DNA of 64,000 nt, taken from contig NZ_MSCW01000007.1 of NCBI RefSeq assembly GCF_001981305.1, positions 62,001-126,000 of the forward strand. The letters run 5' to 3'. This document shows, piece after piece, positions 46,393 to 56,473 of the stretch. The translations under genes were made by a program, and so were the position numbers. Numbering within the stretch: position 1 is the first letter of the stretch; each line of letters starts with the position of its first letter. The notes beneath the pieces are model-generated. The model searched no databases. It saw only the letters and a list, made by a program, of their open reading frames with translations, and had not been told where the DNA came from. This stretch comes from Marinobacter lutaoensis (GTDB lineage: Bacteria; Pseudomonadota; Gammaproteobacteria; Pseudomonadales; Oleiphilaceae).

Positions 46393-47319
46393 ATGGAACA
46401 CATTCAGCACACCCCGGCACGGGTGGCCAAGGCACCCACCCGCCTGCTCGACGGCCTGCAACGCTGGCTGCCGAAGCTGGTGGTGGCACCCACTTTCGTG
46501 CTGGTCGGCATTGGCATCTACGCCTTTATGATCTGGACCGGCGTGCTGTCGTTCACCAGCTCCAGCTTCCTGCCGGTGTACGACTTCGTCGGCTTTGACC
46601 AGTACGCCAAGCTGATGGACAACGACCGCTGGCTCACCGCCTCGGTCAATTTGGGCATCTTTGGCGGTCTGTTCATTCTGTGCTGCCTGGTGATCGGCGT
46701 TGTCCTGGCAATCTTCCTGGACCAGAAAATCCGCCAGGAAGGCGCTCTGCGCACCATCTACCTCTACCCCATGGCCCTGTCGATGATCGTCACCGGCACG
46801 GTCTGGAAGTGGATTCTCAATCCCAGCCTGGGGCTGGAAAAACTGATGCACGACTGGGGCTGGTCGTCGTTCAGCTTCGACTGGCTGGTGAACTCGGACA
46901 TGGCCATCTACACCATCGTCATCGCCGCCGTGTGGCAGGCCTCCGGCTTTGTGATGGCCCTGTTCCTGGCCGGCCTGCGCGGCGTCGACTCCGCCATCAT
47001 CCGGGCAGCCCGGGTGGACGGCGCCAGCCTGCCGCGGATCTACTGGAGCATCATCCTGCCCAGCCTGCGGCCGGTGTTCTTCAGCGCGGTGATGGTGCTG
47101 GCCCACATCGCCATCAAAAGCTTCGACCTGGTCATGGCGATGACCGCCGGCGGCCCGGGCTACTCCACCGACCTGCCGGCGGTGTTCATGTACACCCACA
47201 GCTTCACGCGGGGCCAAATGGGCCTGGGTTCGGCCAGCGCCATGCTGATGCTCGGGGCAATCCTCGCCCTGCTGGTGCCCTACCTGTATTCGGAACTGAG
47301 GGGAAAACGCCATGACTGA
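46393..47319 (+). CDS. gtsB: Glucose-type ABC transporter permease 1
   Basis: A 308-residue inner-membrane permease of the MalF type with six helices. The ABC-interacting EAA loop is AARVDGASLPRIYWSIILPSL minus its first residue, near residue 200. Six helices plus the long periplasmic loop after TM1 suit MalF-like sugar permeases. It ends 8 bases inside gtsC, giving translational coupling. Confidence 0.92.
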   Translation: MEHIQHTPARVAKAPTRLLDGLQRWLPKLVVAPTFVLVGIGIYAFMIWTGVLSFTSSSFLPVYDFVGFDQYAKLMDNDRWLTASVNLGIFGGLFILCCLVIGVVLAIFLDQKIRQEGALRTIYLYPMALSMIVTGTVWKWILNPSLGLEKLMHDWGWSSFSFDWLVNSDMAIYTIVIAAVWQASGFVMALFLAGLRGVDSAIIRAARVDGASLPRIYWSIILPSLRPVFFSAVMVLAHIAIKSFDLVMAMTAGGPGYSTDLPAVFMYTHSFTRGQMGLGSASAMLMLGAILALLVPYLYSELRGKRHD

Positions 47320-48181
47320 GCGAAGCCACAGCGGCCTCCGGCCCAGCCGGATCGCCATTCACGCGGTGCTGATCCTGGCCGCGCTGGTGTACCTGATTCC
47401 GCTGTTCATCATGCTGATCACCAGCTTCAAGACCCCCATGGACATCCGCACCGGCAACCTGATGGCCCTGCCCAGCGAGTGGACCACCCTCGGCTGGAGC
47501 AAGGCCTGGTCCGAGGCCTGCACCGGCGTCCAGTGCGACGGCATCCGGGGGTATTTCTGGAACTCCTTCAAGATGACGGTGCCGGCGGTGCTGATCTCCA
47601 CCCTGCTGGGCGCGTTCAACGGCTATGTACTGTCGAAGTGGAAATTCCGGGGCTCGGACCTGTTCTTCGGCATGCTGCTGTTCGGCTGTTTCGTGCCCTT
47701 CCAGGTGGTCCTGCTGCCGATGGCAGCGACCCTCGGCAAACTGGGCCTGGCCAACACCACGTCCGGCCTGGTGCTGGTGCACGTGGTCTACGGCGTGGCC
47801 TTCACCACCCTGTTCTTCCGCAACTACTACGTGGCGATTCCGGACGCGCTGGTCAAAGCGGCGCGGCTGGACGGCGCCGGCTTCTTCACCATTTTCTTCC
47901 GCATCCTGCTGCCGATGTCCACGCCGATCTTCATGGTTTCGCTGATCTGGCAATTCACCCAGATCTGGAATGACTTCCTGTTCGGCGTGGTGTTTGCCAG
48001 CGGCGACAGCCAGCCCATCACCGTGGCCCTGAACAACCTGGTGAACACCAGCACCGGGGTGAAGGAATACAACGTGGACATGGCCGCGGCGATGATCGCG
48101 GCCCTGCCCACCCTGGTGGTCTACATCGTCGCGGGCAAGTACTTCATCCGGGGCCTCACCGCCGGCTCCATCAAAGGTTGA
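47312..48181 (+). CDS. gtsC: Glucose-type ABC transporter permease 2
   Basis: A 289-residue inner-membrane permease of the MalG type, six helices, with the EAA loop in KAARLDGAGFFTIFFRILLP. It pairs with GtsB to form the sugar channel. The gene overlaps gtsB by 8 bases and is followed 18 bases later by the ATPase gene. Confidence 0.92.
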   Translation: MTERSHSGLRPSRIAIHAVLILAALVYLIPLFIMLITSFKTPMDIRTGNLMALPSEWTTLGWSKAWSEACTGVQCDGIRGYFWNSFKMTVPAVLISTLLGAFNGYVLSKWKFRGSDLFFGMLLFGCFVPFQVVLLPMAATLGKLGLANTTSGLVLVHVVYGVAFTTLFFRNYYVAIPDALVKAARLDGAGFFTIFFRILLPMSTPIFMVSLIWQFTQIWNDFLFGVVFASGDSQPITVALNNLVNTSTGVKEYNVDMAAAMIAALPTLVVYIVAGKYFIRGLTAGSIKG

Positions 48182-48199
48182 CCAAAGAGGATCACAGCC

Positions 48200-49318
48200 A
48201 TGTCTCAACTGGAGCTGCGGGGCATCCGCAAAACCTATCCGGGGATTGCCGAGGAAACCCTCAAGGGCATCGACATCGACATCGCCTCCGGCGAATTCCT
48301 GATCCTGGTGGGGCCGTCCGGGTGCGGCAAGTCCACCCTGCTGAACACCATCGCGGGGCTGGAGTCCATCACCGACGGCGCCATCGTGCTGGACGGCCAA
48401 GACATCTCCACCATGGAGCCGAAAGACCGGGACATCGCCATGGTGTTCCAGTCCTATGCCCTGTACCCCACCATGACCGTGCGCGAGAACATCGCCTTCG
48501 GCCTGAAAATCCGCGGCCTGCCGAAAGCCGATATCGACCGGGAGGTGGCCCGGGTCGCCGACCTGCTGCAGATCTCCCACCTGCTGGACAAGAAACCCTC
48601 GCAGCTGTCCGGTGGCCAGCAGCAGCGGGTGGCCATGGGCCGGGCCCTGGCCCGCCGGCCGCGTATTTATCTGTTCGACGAGCCGCTGTCCAACCTGGAC
48701 GCCAAACTGCGGGTAGAGATGCGGACCGAAATCAAGAAACTGCACCAGCGCTTGGGCACCACCATCGTCTACGTCACCCACGACCAGATCGAGGCCATGA
48801 CTCTGGCGGACCGGATCGCCGTGCTCAAAGACGGCGAGCTGCAGCAGCTGGGCACGCCGAAAGAGGTGTACGATACGCCGGCAAATCTGTTCGTGGCCGG
48901 TTTTATGGGCTCGCCGGCGATGAGTTTTGTGCCGGTGACGGTGGCCCGGGGCGAGCGGGGGCCGGAGGCGGAAGTACGGGGCGAGGACGGCCGCAGCCTG
49001 ACGCTGCCACTGCCCGACTACCTGGCCGACCGGGTCGGCCAGCGGGTGATTCTCGGCATCCGCCCGGAGCACATCACCCAGCCCCAGGCACAGAAACAGG
49101 ACTCGCGCTTGGTGGCCACCGGAGCCTTCACCATCGAAGTCACCGAACCCACCGGCCCGGACGTGATCGCCCTGATCCACCTCAACGACACCCCCGTCCA
49201 TTGCCGGATCGACCCGGAACATCCGGTGACCTGGGGGGAAAGCGCCGAACTCATGTTCGACATGAAAAAAGTGGTGTTCTTCGACCCCGAAACCGAGCAG
49301 CGCATCGCGCCCCACTGA
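48200..49318 (+). CDS. gtsD: Sugar ABC transporter ATP-binding protein (MalK-like)
   Basis: A 372-residue ATPase. Walker [10 protein letters not shown] (residues ~38-46), Q-loop [11 protein letters not shown] signature [14 protein letters not shown], Walker [14 protein letters not shown]-loop YVTHD. The C-terminal third is the MalK-type regulatory domain (TOBE/OB), ending in the HCRIDPEH pattern. It powers GtsBC. It ends the gts operon and converges on glk, 42 bases away. Confidence 0.93.
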   Translation: MSQLELRGIRKTYPGIAEETLKGIDIDIASGEFLILVGPSGCGKSTLLNTIAGLESITDGAIVLDGQDISTMEPKDRDIAMVFQSYALYPTMTVRENIAFGLKIRGLPKADIDREVARVADLLQISHLLDKKPSQLSGGQQQRVAMGRALARRPRIYLFDEPLSNLDAKLRVEMRTEIKKLHQRLGTTIVYVTHDQIEAMTLADRIAVLKDGELQQLGTPKEVYDTPANLFVAGFMGSPAMSFVPVTVARGERGPEAEVRGEDGRSLTLPLPDYLADRVGQRVILGIRPEHITQPQAQKQDSRLVATGAFTIEVTEPTGPDVIALIHLNDTPVHCRIDPEHPVTWGESAELMFDMKKVVFFDPETEQRIAPH

Positions 49319-49360
49319 GGGCGCCCGCGCCGGGCCGGCCGCCAGTACCGGGACCCGGGG

Positions 49361-50326
49361 TCAGACCTCGACGTTGTTGAGCGCCTCGGCGGCGCCAAGC
49401 AGCCCGGTGTACGGGTCGGTGATCAGGTACACCGGGGTAAACTCCAGCAACGGCCGCATCCGGCCCTTGTCCTCGAAACCGTTGCGGAACCGGCTCTCCA
49501 GGAAGAAGTCCAGAAACCGGGGCAGGATGCCGCCACACAGGTAGACCCCCCCCAGACTGCCCAGAGTGAGCACGCCGTTGCCCGCGGTGCGGCCCAGGAT
49601 CTCGCAGAAATGGCCCAGGGCCTCCCGCGCCAGGCGATCGCGGTTTGCCACCGCCGCCGCCGTGATTTTCTCCGGCGCGTCCAGCGGCGCCGACACCCCC
49701 TGGATTTCCGCCAGGGCCTGATACAGGTTCAGCAGCCCCTGCCCGCACAGGATCCGCTCCACCGACACCCGGCCGAAGCGATTCCGGAGGATGCGCAACA
49801 CCGCCATTTCCCGTTCGTCCGTGGGCGCGAAATCCACATGTCCGCCCTCGGTCATCAGCGGCACCCAGCCGCTGCGGGTGGGCACCAGCCCCGACACCCC
49901 GAGCCCCGTGCCCGGCCCCATCACCAGTCGCGGCCGGGTTGGATCCCCGGGGCCACCACACACGTGCACCCGCTGGTCCTCGGCCACGTGCAGCACCCCC
50001 AGGGCCATGGCGGCGAAATCGTTGATCACCTTGAACACCGACCAGCCGAACTGACGGCGAACCGCCTCAATGTCGAAGCGCCAGTGATTGTTGGTCATCC
50101 GCACTTCGGTGCCGCGCACCGGCGAGGCCACCGCCAGGCACACCTGTTCCACCGACGCCACCCCGGCCCCGGCCAGATACTCGGCCACCGCCTGATCCAG
50201 GTTGTCGTAGTCACCGCAAGGCAACACCCGGATCGCTTCCGGCCGCACCTGCCCCTGCCGGACCAGGGCAAACCGGGCGTTGGTGCCGCCGATATCCCCC
50301 ACCAGTGAGTATGATTCCGTGGTCAT
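49361..50326 (-). CDS. glk: Glucokinase
   Basis: A 321-residue cytosolic kinase that makes glucose-6-phosphate from imported glucose and ATP. The phosphate-binding start [13 protein letters not shown], the sugar-binding MTNNHWRFD and [10 protein letters not shown], and the VMGPGTGLG motif are those of group A proteobacterial glucokinases. Its ATG overlaps the edd stop codon (ATGA), so edd and glk form an operon, as in Pseudomonas. Confidence 0.95.
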   Translation of the reverse strand: MTTESYSLVGDIGGTNARFALVRQGQVRPEAIRVLPCGDYDNLDQAVAEYLAGAGVASVEQVCLAVASPVRGTEVRMTNNHWRFDIEAVRRQFGWSVFKVINDFAAMALGVLHVAEDQRVHVCGGPGDPTRPRLVMGPGTGLGVSGLVPTRSGWVPLMTEGGHVDFAPTDEREMAVLRILRNRFGRVSVERILCGQGLLNLYQALAEIQGVSAPLDAPEKITAAAVANRDRLAREALGHFCEILGRTAGNGVLTLGSLGGVYLCGGILPRFLDFFLESRFRNGFEDKGRMRPLLEFTPVYLITDPYTGLLGAAEALNNVEV

Positions 50327-52143
50327 GCGTCGTGATTCCAGAAAACACTGGCCCCCTCCTCGGGAGAACCCACCGCCCGGCGGAGCCAGCCGAACAGTTC
50401 CCGACCGAAGCCGTGATGATACCGGCTCAGGTCCACTTTTTCAGGCTCGCGGCGCGCCAGCGTCTCCTCGTCCAGCTCAACAGCAAGCCGCCCCTGCTCG
50501 GCGTCCAGGGTGATCCAGTCGCCGCTGCGGATCTTCGCCAGCGGGCCGCCCTCGAGCGCCTCTGGGTACACATGGATGGCGGCCGGCACCTTGCCAGACG
50601 CTCCCGACATGCGGCCATCGGTAACCAGCCCCACCTGGAACCCCCGGTCCTGCAACACCCCGAGATAGGGCGTCAGCTTGTGCAGTTCCGGCATGCCATT
50701 GGCCTTCGGCCCCTGGAACCGGACCACCACGACGCAGTCGCGGTTCAGCTCCCCCGCCTCGAACGCCGCCTTCAGCTCGTCCTGATCGTTGAACACCACC
50801 GCCGGCGCCCGCACCCGCCGGTGCGCCGGAGCCACCGCCGAGACTTTGATGACCCCTCGCCCCAGGTTGCCCGAAAGTACCTTCAGGCCGCCGTCCGGCG
50901 CGAACGGCTGGTCCAGCCCCCTCAGCACCTCCGGGTCCCGGCTTTGGGCCACGACCGGGGTCCACACCAGGGCATCCCCCTCCAGCGCCGGCACCTGGGT
51001 GTAGCGCTCGAGCCCCGGTCCGGCCACGGTCTCGACATCGTTGTGCAGATAGCCGCCATCCAGCAACTGACGAATCAGGAAGGCGGTGCCACCGGCTTCA
51101 TGGAATGCATTCACGTCCTTGTCACCGTTGGGGTAGATGCGGGTCAGGGAGGGCACCACCGCCGACAGCTCGGCGAAATCGTCCCAGTTGAGGATCACGC
51201 CGGCGGCCCGGGCAATGGCCACCCAGTGCAGGGTGTGGTTGGTGGACCCGCCGGTCGCCAGCAGCGCCACCAGGGCGTTGACGAGGGTTTTCTCGTTCAC
51301 CATGTCCGCCAGCCCGAGCGTGCCGCCGTGGGGCTTCGAGAGCCGGATCACCTGTTCCGTGGCGGCGCGGGTCAGGGCCTCCCGCAACGGCGTGCCGGGC
51401 GGCACGAAGGCCGCGCCGGGCAGGTGTAGCCCCATCACTTCCACCAGCAGCTGGTTGCTGTTGGCGGTGCCGTAAAAGGTGCAGGTGCCCGGGCTGTGGT
51501 AGGAACGGCTTTCCGCCTCCAGCAGCTCATCCCGGCCGATCTTGCCTTCGGCGTACAACTGGCGAATGCGCTGCTTTTCTTTGTTCGGCAATCCGGACGG
51601 CATCGGCCCCGCCGGTACCAGCACCATCGGCAGAAAACCGAAGCTCAGGCCCCCGATCAGCAGCCCCGGCACGATCTTGTCGCAAATGCCCAGCAGCAAC
51701 GCGGCATCAAACATGTTGTGGCTCAGCGCCACTGCGGTGCTCATGGCGATGGTCTCCCGGGAAAACAGACTCAGCTCCATGCCCGGCTGCCCCTGGGTGA
51801 CGCCGTCGCACATGGCAGGCGTGCCGCCGGCAAACTGCGCCACCGAGCCCATGCCGTGGGCCGCCTGCCGGATCACATCCGGAAACCGCTCGTAGGGCTG
51901 ATGCGCGGACAACATGTCGTTGTAGGCGGACACGATCGCCACGTTCGCCCGGTGCATGAACCGGAGAGTGTCCTTGTCGCCCTGGCTGCAGGCGGCGAAG
52001 CCGTGGGCCAGGTTTCCGCAGGACAGGCGGCTTCGCTGTGGCGAGGTTTCTTTCAGGCGCGCCATGCGCTCCAAGTATGCCTGGCGGCTGGCCCGACTGC
52101 GTTCGACGATGCGCTGGGTGACCTTCTGTACGGTGGGATGCAT
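50323..52143 (-). CDS. edd: Phosphogluconate dehydratase
   Basis: A 606-residue iron-sulfur dehydratase of the IlvD/Edd family; it turns 6-phosphogluconate into 2-keto-3-deoxy-6-phosphogluconate, the first unique step of the Entner-Doudoroff pathway. Family segments include [30 protein letters not shown] and [13 protein letters not shown], with cysteines that bind the 4Fe-4S cluster, and [17 protein letters not shown] near the end. It is first in edd-glk and divergent from gap, with a 187-base AT-rich shared control region. Confidence 0.96.
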   Translation of the reverse strand: MHPTVQKVTQRIVERSRASRQAYLERMARLKETSPQRSRLSCGNLAHGFAACSQGDKDTLRFMHRANVAIVSAYNDMLSAHQPYERFPDVIRQAAHGMGSVAQFAGGTPAMCDGVTQGQPGMELSLFSRETIAMSTAVALSHNMFDAALLLGICDKIVPGLLIGGLSFGFLPMVLVPAGPMPSGLPNKEKQRIRQLYAEGKIGRDELLEAESRSYHSPGTCTFYGTANSNQLLVEVMGLHLPGAAFVPPGTPLREALTRAATEQVIRLSKPHGGTLGLADMVNEKTLVNALVALLATGGSTNHTLHWVAIARAAGVILNWDDFAELSAVVPSLTRIYPNGDKDVNAFHEAGGTAFLIRQLLDGGYLHNDVETVAGPGLERYTQVPALEGDALVWTPVVAQSRDPEVLRGLDQPFAPDGGLKVLSGNLGRGVIKVSAVAPAHRRVRAPAVVFNDQDELKAAFEAGELNRDCVVVVRFQGPKANGMPELHKLTPYLGVLQDRGFQVGLVTDGRMSGASGKVPAAIHVYPEALEGGPLAKIRSGDWITLDAEQGRLAVELDEETLARREPEKVDLSRYHHGFGRELFGWLRRAVGSPEEGASVFWNHDA

Positions 52144-52206
52144 GAGAAATGCCTCTGTCTGATGGTTCGTGGACGGCGCCAGAGGAGGTGGCCTTGTAGT
52201 TGTGAC

Positions 52207-52283
52207 GTAATTTTACCTAATTATTTTTCCATATGAACCTTTGTCTCATTCATTTCTGAAGTTTTGTTATTATATTTACTACA
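52207..52283. promoter_or_regulatory. Possible HexR-type sites in the edd/gap control region
   Basis: The 187-base gap between edd and gap is AT-rich. GTAATTTTAC at 52207-52216 (arms GTAA and TTAC) and TGTTATTATATTTACTACA at 52265-52283 resemble the HexR consensus TGTARTWAAATTACA; the second, read on the other strand, begins TGTAGTAAAT. HexR controls these genes in Pseudomonas and Shewanella. No hexR gene is in this window, so the call is tentative. Confidence 0.35.
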
Positions 52284-52330
52284 TCACTCCAGAACTCAAA
52301 CAACAAGCCAACCGACACAGGAGTCAACCC

Positions 52331-53335
52331 ATGACCGTTCGCATTGCCATCAACGGGTTTGGCCGCATCGGCCGCAACATCCTCCGCGCCCTCTATGAAA
52401 ATGGCTACCGACAGCAGCTGCAGGTGGTTGCCATCAACGATCTCGGCGACGCCGCAACCAACGCTCACCTCTTCAGGTACGACAGCGTGCACGGGCGCTT
52501 CGGCGGCAGCGTCAGCCACGACGCGGAATCTCTGACCATCGAGGGCGACCGCATCGCCATCACCGCGTTCCGGGACCCGGCTCAACTGCCCTGGCGGGAC
52601 TACGGCGTCGACCTGGTGTTCGAGTGCACCGGGCACTTCACCCGGCGTGAACAGGCCGCCGCCCACCTCGCCGCCGGCGCCGGCAAGGTGATCATCTCCG
52701 CCCCCTCACCCGATGCCGACGCCACCGTGGTGTTCGGCGTCAACCACCACATCCTCGGGCCCGAACACACCATCATTTCCAACGCCTCTTGCACCACCAA
52801 CTGCCTGGCTCCGGTGGCCCAGGCACTGCACCAGACGGTGGGCATCGAGAGCGGGCTGATGACCACCATCCACGCCTACACCAACGACCAGAACCTGAGC
52901 GACGTGTACCACAGCGATCTGTACCGCGCCCGCGCCGCCACCCAATCCATGATCCCCACCAAAACCGGCGCCGCGGCGGCCATCGGCCTGGTGATTCCGG
53001 AGCTGGCGGGACGCCTGGACGGGCTCGCGGTACGGGTTCCGACCATCAACGTGTCACTGGTGGATTTCAGTTTCGTGGCCGGCCGGGCAACCCGCGCCGA
53101 GGAAATCAACGACATCGTTCGCCAGGCAGCCGAACACAGCCCGGTCCTGGGTTACAACACCGAAAAGCTGGTCAGCGTCGACTTCAACCACAACCCGCTG
53201 TCCAGCGTGTTCGACGCCAACCACACCCGAGTGCTCGGCCGGCAGGTCAAGGTCATGGCCTGGTACGACAACGAGTGGGGCTTTTCCAACCGCATGCTCG
53301 ACAACGCGCTCGCTCTGATCCAGGCCGGCCGCTAA
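52331..53335 (+). CDS. gap: Glyceraldehyde-3-phosphate dehydrogenase, type I
   Basis: A 334-residue NAD-dependent enzyme with the Rossmann start [10 protein letters not shown], an aspartate after strand 2 (VAINDLGD) pointing to NAD, the catalytic cysteine in [12 protein letters not shown] and the Cys-activating histidine region ending [17 protein letters not shown] precedes the ATG at 52331; the frame runs open upstream through the promoter region. It handles the glyceraldehyde-3-phosphate made by Eda, is divergent from edd-glk, and is followed by a good terminator. Confidence 0.95.
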   Translation: MTVRIAINGFGRIGRNILRALYENGYRQQLQVVAINDLGDAATNAHLFRYDSVHGRFGGSVSHDAESLTIEGDRIAITAFRDPAQLPWRDYGVDLVFECTGHFTRREQAAAHLAAGAGKVIISAPSPDADATVVFGVNHHILGPEHTIISNASCTTNCLAPVAQALHQTVGIESGLMTTIHAYTNDQNLSDVYHSDLYRARAATQSMIPTKTGAAAAIGLVIPELAGRLDGLAVRVPTINVSLVDFSFVAGRATRAEEINDIVRQAAEHSPVLGYNTEKLVSVDFNHNPLSSVFDANHTRVLGRQVKVMAWYDNEWGFSNRMLDNALALIQAGR

Positions 53336-53365
53336 CCGGCTCCGATTCCCTCTCCCTCCGACCTT

Positions 53366-53394
53366 GCCGGCGGCACTCAGCCGCCGGCCTTTTT
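53366..53394 (+). terminator. Rho-independent terminator after gap
   Basis: GCCGGCGGC and GCCGCCGGC (53366-53374 and 53380-53388) form a 9-bp stem with an ACTCA loop, followed by CTTTTT. It lies 30 bases after the gap stop and just before the end of the convergent eda gene. Confidence 0.88.
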
Positions 53395-53400
53395 GCGCCG

Positions 53401-54054
53401 CTACCGGGCCAGGGCAACCAGGCTGGAACGCGCCAGCTCGCGGATCTTCTGCCAGTCACCCGCCGCCACCGCATCGGCGGGGGTCAGCCAGGAACCACCC
53501 ACAGCCCGCACATTGGCCAGGGCCAGGTAGTCACCGGCGTTCGCCGGGCCGATGCCGCCGGTCGGGCAGAAGGCAACATCCGGGAAGGGACCGGCCATGG
53601 CCTTCAGCGCGGCGGTGCCCCCGGCCACCTCGGCGGGAAAGAACTTGAACTCCCGATACCCCAGGGCGTACCCCATCATCAGCTCCGACACCGTGGCCAC
53701 CCCCGGCAGCAGCGGCACCGGTGCCTGCGCCCCCAGCTCCAGCAGGGCCTCGGTCACGCCCGGCGAGATGACGAACTGGGCCCCGGCCGAGACCACATCC
53801 CGGTACTGCGCCGGCGTGCACACGGTGCCGGCGCCGACCCAGGCGTCCGGCAGGTTCTGACGCACCTGCTCAATGGCCTTCAGACCATGCTCGGTGCGCA
53901 GGGTGATTTCCAGCACCCGGATGCCGCCCGCCACCAACGCCTCACACAGGGGCAACGCCTGCGCGGGATCCTGGATGGTGATCACGGGCACCAGGGGTGA
54001 TGCAGCCAGAATGGCCTGGATCTGGGCACGGTGCTGCTCGGGAAGGTAGGACAT
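53401..54054 (-). CDS. eda: KDPG aldolase (bifunctional 4-hydroxy-2-oxoglutarate aldolase)
   Basis: A 217-residue class I aldolase that splits 2-keto-3-deoxy-6-phosphogluconate into pyruvate and glyceraldehyde-3-phosphate. The Schiff-base lysine is in FKFFPAE, the catalytic glutamate in LEITLRT, with GAGTV and FCPTGGI as further marks. It is 69 bases downstream of zwf on the same strand, with no pgl in between, where Pseudomonas has zwf-pgl-eda. Confidence 0.96.
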   Translation of the reverse strand: MSYLPEQHRAQIQAILAASPLVPVITIQDPAQALPLCEALVAGGIRVLEITLRTEHGLKAIEQVRQNLPDAWVGAGTVCTPAQYRDVVSAGAQFVISPGVTEALLELGAQAPVPLLPGVATVSELMMGYALGYREFKFFPAEVAGGTAALKAMAGPFPDVAFCPTGGIGPANAGDYLALANVRAVGGSWLTPADAVAAGDWQKIRELARSSLVALAR

Positions 54055-54123
54055 AACTCAACTCTCCGTGGATGGACGCGGCCACCACCGGCCGCGAAGG
54101 GGGATTCGAAGGAACGGACCGGT

Positions 54124-55599
54124 TCAGGCATCCTCGTACCAGCTCCGGCCGTCCCGGGTGATCAGGGCAATCGACGCCACCGGCCCCCAGCTGCCCGCCG
54201 GGTAGCGCTTGGGCGGCTCGCCGGCATCCCGCCAATGCCGAATCACCTGATCGATCCAGCGCCAGGCGTACTCCACCTCGTCCCGGCGCACGAACAGGTA
54301 CTGATTGCCTTTCATGACCTCCCACAACAGCCGCTCGTAGGCATCCGGGATGCGCTCCGCCTCGAAGGTCTCGGAAAAGGTCAGCTCCAGTGGGCGCGGG
54401 CGCAGGCGCATGCCCTTGTCCAGCCCCTGCTCCTTCACCAGAATCTTGAGGGACATGCCCTCGTCCGGCTGCAACCGGATGACCAGCTTGTTGTTGGCCA
54501 GATGTCGCTGGTCGGGGTCGAAGATGTAATGGGGCGCCGGCTTGAAGTGGATGATGATCTGGGACAGCTTCTCCGGCAGGCGCTTGCCGGTACGGATGTA
54601 AAAGGGCACCCCGGACCAGCGCCAGTTGTCGATTTCCACCTTCAGCGCCACGAAGGTCTCGGTGCCACTGCCCCGGTTGGCGCCCTCCTCTTCCAGATAC
54701 CCGGGCACGGGCCGGCCCTGTATGGTGCCGGCGGTGTACTGGCCACGCACTACGTGGCTTTCCATCCGGTCCGGCGTGATCGGCTTGAGCGCCTTGAGCA
54801 CCTTGACCTTCTCGTCGCGCAGGCTGTCCGCCGACAGGTCCGCCGGCGGATCCATGGCGATCAGGCACAGCAGCTGCAGCAGATGGTTCTGCACCATGTC
54901 CCGGATCTGGCCGGCCTGGTCGAAATAGCCCCAGCGCCCCTCGATGCCGACGCTCTCGGCCACCGTGATCTCCACATGGGAAATATGGTCCTGATTCCAC
55001 TGGGAGGCAAACAGGTTGTTGGCAAAGCGCAGGGCGATCAGGTTCTGCACCGTCTCCTTGCCCAGGTAATGGTCGATCCGGAACAGCTGGCTTTCGTCAA
55101 ACACCTCGCCGAGCGCGTCGTTGATCGCCCGGGACGATGCCAGGTCGTGCCCGATGGGTTTCTCCACCACCACCCGGGTGTGCGGATCGCAACAGCCGGC
55201 CTGTTTCAGGTGGCGCCCGATGACGCCATACATCGACGGCGGCGTGGCCATGTACACAATCAGCGGATGGCTCTCATCGCCACGCCATTCCCGCAGCGAG
55301 GCGTACCCCTCCGCATCCCGGAAATCGAGGCTCTGGTAGGCCACGCGCGCCAGGAACGCGTCCGCCACGGCGGCGTCGAACTCGGCCGGCCCGACGTGCC
55401 GGCGCAGGGACTCCTGCAGCTGTCGGCGAACAGCATCCGGCTCCTGCGCTGGGCGCGCCACCGCGAGGATGCGGCTCCCTGGCGCCAACAGATTCGCACG
55501 TTCCAGCTGATACAAAGCGGGAAACAGCTTACGCTGGGCCAAATCGCCCAGGGCACCGAACAACATCAGATCACAACGGGTTGGGTGGTTATCGCTCAT
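54124..55599 (-). CDS. zwf: Glucose-6-phosphate 1-dehydrogenase
   Basis: A 491-residue enzyme that oxidises glucose-6-phosphate to 6-phosphogluconolactone with NADP+. The cofactor motif [11 protein letters not shown] is near the N-terminus (the second G of the usual GASGDL is replaced by L-G spacing as GALGDL), the substrate motif is RIDHYLGKE, and [10 protein letters not shown] is present. Length is standard. It is the first gene of zwf-eda. The gene for the next enzyme, 6-phosphogluconolactonase, is not in the cluster. Confidence 0.96.
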   Translation of the reverse strand: MSDNHPTRCDLMLFGALGDLAQRKLFPALYQLERANLLAPGSRILAVARPAQEPDAVRRQLQESLRRHVGPAEFDAAVADAFLARVAYQSLDFRDAEGYASLREWRGDESHPLIVYMATPPSMYGVIGRHLKQAGCCDPHTRVVVEKPIGHDLASSRAINDALGEVFDESQLFRIDHYLGKETVQNLIALRFANNLFASQWNQDHISHVEITVAESVGIEGRWGYFDQAGQIRDMVQNHLLQLLCLIAMDPPADLSADSLRDEKVKVLKALKPITPDRMESHVVRGQYTAGTIQGRPVPGYLEEEGANRGSGTETFVALKVEIDNWRWSGVPFYIRTGKRLPEKLSQIIIHFKPAPHYIFDPDQRHLANNKLVIRLQPDEGMSLKILVKEQGLDKGMRLRPRPLELTFSETFEAERIPDAYERLLWEVMKGNQYLFVRRDEVEYAWRWIDQVIRHWRDAGEPPKRYPAGSWGPVASIALITRDGRSWYEDA

Positions 55600-55655
55600 G
55601 GGGGCTTACTCGATCGGACTCCAGGGCCGCCGGCGGGCACCGACAGATCACGAAT

Positions 55656-55670
55656 GGTAGTTATTTTAAC
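55656..55670. promoter_or_regulatory. Possible HexR-type site upstream of zwf
   Basis: GGTAGTTATTTTAAC, with GTTA and TAAC as palindromic arms around TTT, lies about 57 bases upstream of the zwf start in an AT-rich stretch and resembles the AT-rich sites before gap. Similarity to the HexR consensus is partial, and the regulator is not in the window. Confidence 0.3.
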
Positions 55671-55732
55671 AATATTGATACCATCGTTGCCCTAAGAATC
55701 CAACGTTCTCGCGCCATTTTTATTATTTTTTA

Positions 55733-56473
55733 CTACTTATTGGCGATAGCAACCCCGGCACCCCAGGCCCGCTCCAGCGCCTCGAACAGGCTGTCGGCGG
55801 CCAGCGCCAGCAGGCCGATCAGTATCGCCCCCTGCAACACATAGGCGGTGTTGCCGTTCACCAGGCCGGCGATGACCGGATCGCCCAAGGTGCGGGCACC
55901 GATGGTGGACCCGATGGCGGCCGTCGCGATGTTGATCGTGACCGAGGTCCGGATGCCGGCAAGGATGACCCGGCCGGCCAGGGGCAGCTCCACTTGGCAC
56001 AGCACCTGCCACGGCGACATGCCCATGCCCAGCGCCGCCTCCCGTACCGTGGGATCGAGCCCTTCCAGGCCCGCCAGGGTGTTACGCAGGATCGGCAACA
56101 GGCCATACAGCATCAGCGCGAACAGGATCGGGGCCTCACCAAAGCCGAGGACCGGCACCGCCAGCGCCAGTACGGCCACCGGCGGAAAGGTCTGGCCAAT
56201 GGAGGCCACCTGGCTGACCAGGGGCAGGAAATCGCGACCCGACGGGCGGGTGGCGAAAATGCCGGCGGCCACCGCCACCAGGGTAGCGACCGCTGCGGAC
56301 ACCGCCACCAGCATCAGATGGTGCCCCAGCAGGAAGAACAAGCTCTCCCGCTGGTAGATCACCCGCGCCTTGTCCGGCTGCAACCCGCGAAACAGCGGCT
56401 CCAACACCGGCATGGCGGCACACAGCCCACACAACAGCGCAATCAGCAGCAGCACCGGCAGCCAGTTCCGCAT
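55733..56473 (-). CDS. yehW: Osmoprotectant ABC transporter permease YehW
   Basis: A 246-residue inner-membrane permease with about six helices and the EAA-type loop VREAALGMGMSPWQVLCQVELP minus its ends. It matches the OpuCB/YehW family. Start overlaps the stop of yehX by 1 base (TGATG). It is the last gene of yehZYXW, an importer for glycine betaine-like osmolytes; E. coli YehZYXW has low betaine affinity and is stress-induced. Confidence 0.88.
   Translation of the reverse strand: MRNWLPVLLLIALLCGLCAAMPVLEPLFRGLQPDKARVIYQRESLFFLLGHHLMLVAVSAAVATLVAVAAGIFATRPSGRDFLPLVSQVASIGQTFPPVAVLALAVPVLGFGEAPILFALMLYGLLPILRNTLAGLEGLDPTVREAALGMGMSPWQVLCQVELPLAGRVILAGIRTSVTINIATAAIGSTIGARTLGDPVIAGLVNGNTAYVLQGAILIGLLALAADSLFEALERAWGAGVAIANK

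Noticed and set aside
47204..49315. A 703-codon open frame antisense to gtsBCD
   Set aside because: Shadow of three clear ABC transporter genes; composition is typical of antisense GC-rich frames.
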